Below are positions 45,836 through 51,936 of a DNA stretch of 51,936 nucleotides, piece after piece; position 1 is the stretch's first letter, and each line of letters starts with the position of its first letter. Below the pieces are notes generated by a model. That model was not told the origin of the DNA. It saw only the letters and a program-made list of their open reading frames with translations, and searched no databases. Made by a program: the position numbers and the translations under genes. Origin of the DNA: Acidimicrobiaceae bacterium (GTDB taxonomy: Bacteria > Actinomycetota > Acidimicrobiia > Acidimicrobiales > Poriferisodalaceae); contig JAPOPC010000057.1 of NCBI GenBank assembly GCA_026713105.1, forward strand, positions 1-51,936. The letters run 5' to 3'.

Positions 45836-45939
45836 ATCACGCGTCGACAGGCACCGCCGGGCGCGCTCGGCGGTGATGCTCGTATCGTGAGATCGCCGCA
45901 GGTGGACGCACTGCGGACGGCACATCTCGGAGGCAGTGA

Positions 45940-47103
45940 GTGAGCATGACCGTCAATCGCAACATCTACATGAGCGATGAGCTGGAGGCGATCTACGAAC
46001 AGACGGTCGCGTTCGTGGCCAATGAGGTCACGCCAGTCGGCGATGCGTGGGAGGAAACCGGGCAGGTCCCGCGTGAGATCTACAAGCGCATGGGCGAGCT
46101 GGGGATGTTCTCGCTGCGCGTCCCCGAGCGGTGGGGCGGTCTCGGGCTCGGCCCGCTCGCTTCGGCGACCTTTGCCGAGGCGCTCGGCACCTCGACGTTC
46201 GCTGGCTTCGAGGCGAACATCTTGGTGCACACCGACATGGCACTGCCGCACTTGCTCAATGCAGGCTCCGAAACCCAGCTCGAGCACTGGCTGCCGTCGA
46301 TCCAGTCGGGCGACACCATGATGTGCATCGGGGTGACCGAGCCCGACGCAGGTTCCGACGTGGCGGGGCTGCGCACCACCGCGGTGCCCGACGGCGACGG
46401 CTGGCGTCTCAACGGCACCAAGACCTTCATCACCGGTGCTGTGTACGGCGATGTGATCGCACTGGCAGCGCGCACCAATCCCGACGACCGCTACGGGATC
46501 TCCATGTTCCTGGTGCCGACCGCGGCCGAGGGCTTCGAAGTGGCCCGCAAGCTCGACAAGCACGGCTGGCGCTGCTCGGATACTGCCGAGCTGGTGCTGA
46601 ACGACGTGTGGCTTCCCGGCGATCATCTGCTCGGCGAGGTGCACCGTGGCTTCTACGCCGCCATGCAGAACTTCCAGAACGAGCGGATGGTGATAGTGGG
46701 CATGGGCATCGGTGCAGCTCAGGTCGCGATCGACCTGACCAACGCCTACACCCAGCAGCGCAAGGCGTTCGGCAGCTCGTTGTACGACCTGGGCGCGATC
46801 CGTCAACGCATGGCGATGAACCAGGCGCAGGTAGACGCGGCGCGGGCCTCGATGTACCACGCTGCATGGCTGGCTGAGCAGGGCATCGACGCCACCAAGG
46901 AGATGTCGGGTGTGAAGGCATTCGGGGCCGAGGTCGTCAACCGCGTCATGTACGACTGCATGCAGTTCCACGGCGGCATGGGCTACATGCGCGAGTCGAC
47001 GATCGAGCGGATGTGCCGCGATGCCCGCATCCTGCCGATCGGCGGCGGCGCCACCGAGGTCATGCTCGAAGAGGTCGCCAAGCGCAGCTACGCAGACGTC
47101 TGA
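45940..47103 (+). CDS. Acyl-CoA dehydrogenase
   Basis: A 387-residue flavoprotein that oxidises acyl-CoA to enoyl-CoA. CIGVTEPDAGSDVAGLRTTA is the FAD/acyl-CoA loop, RKAFGSSLYD and QFHGGMGYMRE are later family motifs, and the catalytic Glu should lie in the segment before MCRDARILPIGGGATEVM. The start may be GTG at 45940 (GGAGG six bases upstream) or ATG at 45946; the former is used. It ends ten bases from the convergent E2 gene. The substrate is likely a product of the preceding oxygenases, which is inference. Confidence 0.9.
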   Translation: MSMTVNRNIYMSDELEAIYEQTVAFVANEVTPVGDAWEETGQVPREIYKRMGELGMFSLRVPERWGGLGLGPLASATFAEALGTSTFAGFEANILVHTDMALPHLLNAGSETQLEHWLPSIQSGDTMMCIGVTEPDAGSDVAGLRTTAVPDGDGWRLNGTKTFITGAVYGDVIALAARTNPDDRYGISMFLVPTAAEGFEVARKLDKHGWRCSDTAELVLNDVWLPGDHLLGEVHRGFYAAMQNFQNERMVIVGMGIGAAQVAIDLTNAYTQQRKAFGSSLYDLGAIRQRMAMNQAQVDAARASMYHAAWLAEQGIDATKEMSGVKAFGAEVVNRVMYDCMQFHGGMGYMRESTIERMCRDARILPIGGGATEVMLEEVAKRSYADV

Positions 47104-47113
47104 GCGGCACGGG

Positions 47114-48760
47114 CTAGCGGGATTCGAGCCAGTCGCGGACTGCTCCGGCGAAACGGGCTGCGGGAGCGCCGTCGAAGGCCCGGTGGTCCCAGGTCAGCGA
47201 GAGCGTGAGCGTCGGGCGGGCTGCCGGGTTGCCATCTGCCCAGACGGTGTCTTCACGGATGCGGCCGACGCCCAAGATCGCCGTGTTCGGCGCATTGATG
47301 ATCGGCGTGAAAGCGTCCACGCCGAACATGCCCAAGGCGGTCACCGTGAATGTGGCGCCCTGGTAGTCGTCGTAGCCCAGCGTGCCGTCGCGGGCCCCGG
47401 TGGCGAGTCGCGTGGTCTCCGCCGCAATCTCGTCGAGGCTGAGGCGGTCGGCATCCCGGACGACCGGCACGAGCAGGCCGTCGTCGAGCGCAACGGCGAG
47501 CCCGATATGTATGTGTGGCAGGAGCGCAACCGCATCGTCGGTGACTTGAGAATTCACCCGCGGGTGCTCCCCCAACGCTGCCGCGACAGCAGCAACCACG
47601 AAATCGGTGTAGCCGGGCACCACTGCACTTGTTGATGCTGCGCCGGTTTCAGGTTCGCCGGTAACACCACGGTTGGCGGCGCCACCACCGTCTTTGGCAT
47701 CGTCACGCCCATCGGCGTCGCCACTGCGGGCAGCTGTGGCGAGCGCTTTCCGTTCCGCCACGACGGCACTCATTTCGACATCCATCGTGAGCGTGAGCTG
47801 GGCCATCGAGCGCAGGGACGCGCTCATGCGCTCCGCGATCACGCCCCGCATGCCGCGCAGCGGGATCTGCTCTGACGGCGTCTGCGTCAAAGGCGGTGCC
47901 GGATCGGACGCCGCGGATTTTCGGGACGTTTCGCCCGCAAACTCCGCGGTCCGCCCCGAAGGGGTGGGAGCACCGGCACTCAGTCCGGACAGGAGCGTTC
48001 TGACATAGGCGGCTACATCGGCTCGTGAGATGCGTCCATCGGCTGCGCTGGCTTGCACACCACGCAGGTCGGCGCCGAGCAGGTCGGCAAGCTGCCGCGC
48101 AGCGAGCGTCGCCGGCGGCTGCACCGACCCATCCGGCCCAAGCGTCGGCGACCCCGCTGCCGGCGACGGTGCCGATACTCCTGGCCCGGGCGCCGTGGAT
48201 CCCCCGACGGTTGCCGGATCGGCTGCTTGCGGTGCCGCGTTCGCCGCTCGAATATCTCGCTCGGTGATGCGGCCCTTGGGTCCTGACCCTGCGACTGCTG
48301 CCAACTCGACCTCGAGCTCACGGGCCAGCCGCTTGGCCGCCGGCGACGCCAGGATGCGCTCGCCCGGAGCGCGCACCGGCGCGGCAGCAGGTCGGGGGGA
48401 GCCTTGCCCAGCCGGGGTGGCAGCAGGTTGGGCGGAGCCTGGGGGCGCTGGAGCTCCGCCGGCCTGCACTGGAGCAGCGGCCGGCGGGCCAGCCGGCGCA
48501 GTGTCACTAGCCGGCGGTTCCTCGCCGGCCTCCAGCAACCAGCCGATCCTCACGCCGCAGAGGTACTCCTCGCCTACGTCGCCGGTCTGGGCCAGCACGC
48601 CGCTGCCCGAAGACTCGATCTCGGTCTCGACCTTGTCGGTTTCCACCAGCAGCACCGACTGCCCCGAGATGACCTCGGCGCGGTCGGGCACGAGCCAACG
48701 CAGGATCGTGCCCGACTCCATCGTCAGGCCGAGCTTCGGCATCGCAAACTCAACGGCCAT
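47114..48760 (-). CDS. 2-oxoacid/acetoin dehydrogenase E2 component with two E3-binding domains
   Basis: A 548-residue dihydrolipoamide acyltransferase. Residues 1-78 are the lipoyl domain, with Lys43 in VETDKVETE. A Pro/Ala linker leads to a peripheral subunit-binding domain at about 137-175 (SPAAKRLARELEVELAAV) and to a second, diverged one at about 217-253 (ATLAARQLADLLGADLRGV). The catalytic domain ends in TWDHRAFDGAPA, with His526 and Asp530. It contains a polar, Gly/Asp-rich insert at about 345-380 that the fold does not need. ATG at 48760 overlaps the AcoX-like gene by 11 bases. Confidence 0.9.
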   Translation of the reverse strand: MAVEFAMPKLGLTMESGTILRWLVPDRAEVISGQSVLLVETDKVETEIESSGSGVLAQTGDVGEEYLCGVRIGWLLEAGEEPPASDTAPAGPPAAAPVQAGGAPAPPGSAQPAATPAGQGSPRPAAAPVRAPGERILASPAAKRLARELEVELAAVAGSGPKGRITERDIRAANAAPQAADPATVGGSTAPGPGVSAPSPAAGSPTLGPDGSVQPPATLAARQLADLLGADLRGVQASAADGRISRADVAAYVRTLLSGLSAGAPTPSGRTAEFAGETSRKSAASDPAPPLTQTPSEQIPLRGMRGVIAERMSASLRSMAQLTLTMDVEMSAVVAERKALATAARSGDADGRDDAKDGGGAANRGVTGEPETGAASTSAVVPGYTDFVVAAVAAALGEHPRVNSQVTDDAVALLPHIHIGLAVALDDGLLVPVVRDADRLSLDEIAAETTRLATGARDGTLGYDDYQGATFTVTALGMFGVDAFTPIINAPNTAILGVGRIREDTVWADGNPAARPTLTLSLTWDHRAFDGAPAARFAGAVRDWLESR

Positions 48761-49988
48761 CGAAGTCCCCTCGTCCCGCGGGCGCAGGGCTGAAGGGGTA
48801 GCGCCGTCGCTGCGCCGCCGCAACCGCTGCGCCCACGTCGATCACATGCGGCCCGTCGGGGTTGACGGTGATCGTCGCCCGTTCGCCGGCGCCCAGCACG
48901 ATCTCTCGCTCCCCGTCCAGGGCCAGCACGCCGGGGCCGCGCAGCGTGACGGGCTGGCCGAACGCCAGCCGCTCGCACAGGGCAATGTCGATGTCGGAAT
49001 AGCTGCCGGGCATCACGGCTGCCCGGATTCGCCTGCCGCCCGGTGCTGATCCCGAGCCCGGCGTACATCCCAGGCGCACATGGGCCGCGCCGGTCTCGTG
49101 TCGTCGAACTGGGACCACGGCCGCAGCGATGGCGGACAGCCCCACCGAGTCCGGCTCGGCGATCGCAGCGACGATCTCGCTCACCGATGCCGACTCCCAC
49201 ACCGCGCGTGCGCCCACGAACGATCCCCGCACCAGGCATACGTCCACGAGCGCAACATCGGCGTGCGAGCTCCCCTCCACGGGCATGCGCGAACTAACGA
49301 GGCTTCTCGCTGCCGCACCAGTTGCTTCCCGCTCTTGTTCCCCAATTCTCGTGCGATTGGGCTCACGGGCCGTTCGGGCCACAGCTTCGCCCTCGGGCTC
49401 AGCCTCCAGCGTGACGTCGATGATCTTCGCCTGCGATGTGACTTCGGCTACGCCGGCCCAGCCGCTCGCCACTGCTCCCGCGGCGAAGCCGGCGACCGTG
49501 GCCTCAAGTTGGAGCGGGAACACGTTGTTGGTGCCGACCGCCAGCGGCACCAGCGGCACGTCTCGCCAGCCCTTGGCGACATCGCGCTGGGTGCCGTCGC
49601 CGCCGAGCGCAATCACCGCCCCCACGCCCTGATCGCGGAACTGTGCGGCGGCCAGTTGCGAGTCACGGCCGGTATGCCAGCCATGCGCCGCCAGCACCTC
49701 GGTGTGCGGCACAGCGCTACCGGAGCCCTCCCCAGTCGGCGGCAGCCTCAGCCCTGCCAGGGCTCGCTCCCCCAGCCGTGCCCGGTCGCCGCTGATCAGC
49801 ACACGGCTTGCCCCGCCCTCCACTGCGCCCACGACAGCGCGGCGGATCGTGCCGATCTTGACTGCGTCCGAGACCGGTGTGGCGCCCGAGGTCAGGCGTC
49901 TGAGGTCTTTGCCGGCGAGCGGGTTGGCAACGATGCCCACTGCGTTGCCGGGCGGTCGTTCCATCGGCGTCATCGAGTTGGCAGCCAC
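48750..49988 (-). CDS. acoX: ATP-NAD kinase-fold protein, AcoX-like
   Basis: A 412-residue protein of the NAD-kinase superfamily: GIVANPLAGKDLRRL at the start, ALGGDGTQRDVAKG (the nucleotide loop), VGTNNVFPLQ, and a beta domain ending near VTLRGPGVLALDGERE and TVNPDGPHVIDV. AcoX occurs in acetoin dehydrogenase clusters, where its function is unknown. A segment of about 40 polar residues around 215-255 looks like an insert. GTG at 49988 is the longest start; ATG at 49973 is equally possible. It lies between E1 beta and E2. Confidence 0.82.
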   Translation of the reverse strand: MAANSMTPMERPPGNAVGIVANPLAGKDLRRLTSGATPVSDAVKIGTIRRAVVGAVEGGASRVLISGDRARLGERALAGLRLPPTGEGSGSAVPHTEVLAAHGWHTGRDSQLAAAQFRDQGVGAVIALGGDGTQRDVAKGWRDVPLVPLAVGTNNVFPLQLEATVAGFAAGAVASGWAGVAEVTSQAKIIDVTLEAEPEGEAVARTAREPNRTRIGEQEREATGAAARSLVSSRMPVEGSSHADVALVDVCLVRGSFVGARAVWESASVSEIVAAIAEPDSVGLSAIAAAVVPVRRHETGAAHVRLGCTPGSGSAPGGRRIRAAVMPGSYSDIDIALCERLAFGQPVTLRGPGVLALDGEREIVLGAGERATITVNPDGPHVIDVGAAVAAAQRRRYPFSPAPAGRGDFDGR

Positions 49989-50025
49989 TCAGCCAGCGTG
50001 ACTACCCGGCCGACGGGTGCCCGCC

Positions 50026-51027
50026 TCACGCGGCGGCGAGGGCTCGGATTCGCTCGCCGATCATGTCGGCGTTGGGCACCCATTCCTTCTCGAGTACCGG
50101 GCTGAACGGCACCGGGCTGAACGGTGCGCCGACACGTTCGATCGGTGCATCGAGGTAGTCGAAGGCTTCCTCAGCGATCTGCGATGCAATCTCGCCGCCG
50201 AGGCCGCCGAACCGGACCGCTTCGTGCACCACCGCGACGCGGCTCGTCCGGCGGGCCGAGGCGATCACCGTGTCGATGTCGAGCGGCTGCAGGGTGCGCA
50301 GGTCGATCACGTCGCACTCGACGCCTTCGGCGGCTAACGCGGTCGCAGCCGAGGTCGCCTCGTGCACCATCCGGCCGTAGGTGACCACGGTGATGTCGTC
50401 GCCGGATCGCACGGTGTTCGCCGATCCCAACGGCACCTCGTACATATCTTCGGGCACGCCGCCTTTGAGGCCCAGCAGCCGCTTGTGCTTGATGAACACG
50501 GTGGGGTTGTCGTCGCGGATGCACGAGATGAGCAGGCCCTTGGCGTCATACGGGTTCGACGGCATCACCACCTTCAGCCCGGGAATGTGGCACAGCATCG
50601 CCTCGAGGCTCTGGCTGTGCTGGGCCGCCGCGGACAGCCCGGCACCGGCACTGGTGGTGATCGTCATGGGCAGCGTGGCCTTGCCGCCGAACATGTACTT
50701 CAGCTTCGCCGCCTGGTTCACGATCTGGTCCATGGCCACGAGGATGAAGTCCATGAACATCAGGTCGACCACTGGGCGCAGACCGCTTACCGCAGCCCCG
50801 GTGCCGAGACCCACGATGGCTTGCTCGCTGATGGGCGTGTCGACGACCCGCAAGTCGCCGAAGCGGTCGTTGAGCCCTCGGAACGAGCCGAACACTCCCC
50901 CGGCCCGGCCGACATCCTCGCCGGCCACGAAGACGTCCGGGTCGTCGTCCATCATCTGCGCGAGCCCCTCGGCGAAGGCGGCGCCGTAGGCGATGTTGCG
51001 CCCGTTGGGGTCGGTTGCCTGAGTCAT
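50026..51027 (-). CDS. 2-oxoacid/acetoin dehydrogenase E1 component, beta subunit
   Basis: A 333-residue transketolase-like subunit. VFVAGEDVGRAGGVFGSFRGL contains the Glu that activates thiamine diphosphate; TPISEQAIVGLGTGAA, FMDFILVAMDQIVNQAAK, RDDNPTVFIKHKRL and VVTYGRMVH are standard E1 beta stretches. ATG at 51027 overlaps the E1 alpha stop as ATGA, giving equal amounts of both subunits. PVPFSPVLE near the C-terminus contains a small internal duplication (FSPVPFSPV). Together with the E2 it decarboxylates a 2-oxoacid or cleaves acetoin. Confidence 0.92.
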   Translation of the reverse strand: MTQATDPNGRNIAYGAAFAEGLAQMMDDDPDVFVAGEDVGRAGGVFGSFRGLNDRFGDLRVVDTPISEQAIVGLGTGAAVSGLRPVVDLMFMDFILVAMDQIVNQAAKLKYMFGGKATLPMTITTSAGAGLSAAAQHSQSLEAMLCHIPGLKVVMPSNPYDAKGLLISCIRDDNPTVFIKHKRLLGLKGGVPEDMYEVPLGSANTVRSGDDITVVTYGRMVHEATSAATALAAEGVECDVIDLRTLQPLDIDTVIASARRTSRVAVVHEAVRFGGLGGEIASQIAEEAFDYLDAPIERVGAPFSPVPFSPVLEKEWVPNADMIGERIRALAAA

Positions 51028-51936
51028 GACGAAACTCCTGAGTGCGCGGGCTCGGTGTAGACGTCGACGAGCAGGCTGTCGGGATCGGGCAGCGGGCTCT
51101 CTTCGGCGAACGCGATGGCCGCCTCGATGTCGGCCTCGGCTGCGGCGTGTACTGCCTGGGCACCGCCGGCGTCGAGCACGCCGGCTGCGGCGAGCCGATC
51201 CTCGAATAGCTCGATCGGGTCTCGCTGTTTCCACTGCGCGAGCTCGTCGTCGCTGCGGTACTTCATACCGAGCGTCTGCACGCCGTGGTGGTTGTAGAAG
51301 CGGTAGGTCTTGGCCTCGATGAACGAGGGGCCTTCGCCCCGGCGGGCCCGACCCACGGCCTCGTTGGCCGCTTCCCACACCGCCACCGCATCCATGCCGT
51401 CGACGATGGCGCCGGGCATGCCGTAGCCGGCGGCACGGTCGACCACGTCGGTGATGGCCATCGTGCGATCACGCGGCGTGAACTCGCCGTACTCGTTGTT
51501 CTCGCAGACGAACAGCACCGGCAGCGACAGAGCGGCTGCCATGTTGGCCGCTTCGTGAAATGCGCCGATGTTCGAGGCACCGTCGCCGAAGAACACCACC
51601 GAGACCCGGTCGTTACCCCGGTACTTGTTCGCGAACCCCGCACCCACGGCGATCGGCACGCCGCCGCCCACGATGCCGTTGGCGCCGAGCATTCCCAAGT
51701 CGAGGTCGCAGATGTGCATGGAGCCGCCCTTGCCCCCGCAGTAGCCGGTGGCCTTGCCCATCAGCTCGGCCATCATCCCCCCGTAGTCGCCGCCCTTGGC
51801 CACGAGGTGCCCGTGTCCCCGGTGGGTCGAGCTGATCTGGTCGTCGTCGTCGAGGTTGGCGCACACCCCCGCGGCGACGGCTTCCTCCCCCACGTACAGG
51901 TGCAGGAAACCGGGCAGCCGGTTCTGCTCGGCGAGC
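51024..51936 (-). CDS. 2-oxoacid/acetoin dehydrogenase E1 component, alpha subunit, partial
   Basis: At least 303 residues; the 5' end is beyond the window edge. The frame stays open to 51936 and reads LAEQNRLPGFLHLYVGEEAV at its left end, which is typical E1 alpha sequence, so the GTG at 51893 is internal. STHRGHGHLVAKGGD and KGGSMH belong to the active site, and FFGDGASNIGAFHEAANMAA with ENNEYGEF is the thiamine-diphosphate/Mg motif. The TGA is shared with the ATG of the beta subunit. The acetoin-type gene order favours acetoin dehydrogenase, but a pyruvate or branched-chain substrate is possible. Confidence 0.92.
   Translation of the reverse strand, partial: LAEQNRLPGFLHLYVGEEAVAAGVCANLDDDDQISSTHRGHGHLVAKGGDYGGMMAELMGKATGYCGGKGGSMHICDLDLGMLGANGIVGGGVPIAVGAGFANKYRGNDRVSVVFFGDGASNIGAFHEAANMAAALSLPVLFVCENNEYGEFTPRDRTMAITDVVDRAAGYGMPGAIVDGMDAVAVWEAANEAVGRARRGEGPSFIEAKTYRFYNHHGVQTLGMKYRSDDELAQWKQRDPIELFEDRLAAAGVLDAGGAQAVHAAAEADIEAAIAFAEESPLPDPDSLLVDVYTEPAHSGVSS

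Overview
This window looks like the chromosome of a high-GC actinobacterium, most probably from the Acidimicrobiia. The evidence is a complete Pup-proteasome locus, GTG start codons with stop-start overlaps of the GTGA type, a type IIA topoisomerase pair of the ParE/ParC kind, a ParC-type Glu in the quinolone region, and metabolic genes (Baeyer-Villiger monooxygenase, acyl-CoA dehydrogenase, AcoX-type cluster) common in environmental actinobacteria. There is no rRNA, tRNA, insertion sequence or CRISPR array that I can support, and no gene-free stretch longer than 300 bases.

Left part (1-4712, mostly minus strand): the end of a corrinoid-dependent one-carbon module (cobalamin-binding protein, DUF1638 protein, methyltetrahydrofolate-type methyltransferase, and the start of a 2Fe-2S corrinoid-activation protein). 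A tract of 81 consecutive G/C bases lies at the junction of the last two genes and probably hides a sequence error. Upstream of the operon lie two perfect inverted repeats. Prolyl-tRNA synthetase follows.

4981-19430: a SNF2 helicase coupled to a small unknown protein, a DsbA-fold protein lacking the second active-site Cys, a D-aminoacylase-like amidohydrolase, a secreted lysozyme-fold protein, and then a sequence at 12627-12654 that I read as the chromosomal dif site. Directly next to dif sits the topoisomerase IV operon parC-parE. This suggests that the window spans the replication terminus. A repeat-tailed unknown protein and a Nudix hydrolase follow.

19418-25910: GNAT enzyme, a long ThyX-family protein with two ThyX-like halves, a lipid-kinase-like protein, HelY helicase, TatC and TatA. 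26284-35531: GDPD, signal peptidase I, DUF3866, then pafA, prcA, prcB, pup, dop and the proteasomal ATPase, all transcribed towards the left. Pup ends in Gly-Gly-Glu, so it is ready for ligation without deamidation. A long imperfect hairpin separates prcA from pafA.

35705-43095: a CxxDxxC ferredoxin, then a long minus-strand run of tightly packed genes (secreted trypsin-like lipoprotein, TrmI, three small membrane proteins, a LON-domain protein, PBP4-type carboxypeptidase, ROK kinase, peroxiredoxin, ThrH). 43260-47103 (plus strand): Baeyer-Villiger monooxygenase, VOC protein and acyl-CoA dehydrogenase, which look like a catabolic set. 47114-51936 (minus): a 2-oxoacid/acetoin dehydrogenase cluster in the order E1 alpha, E1 beta, AcoX-like, E2, with E1 alpha cut by the right edge.
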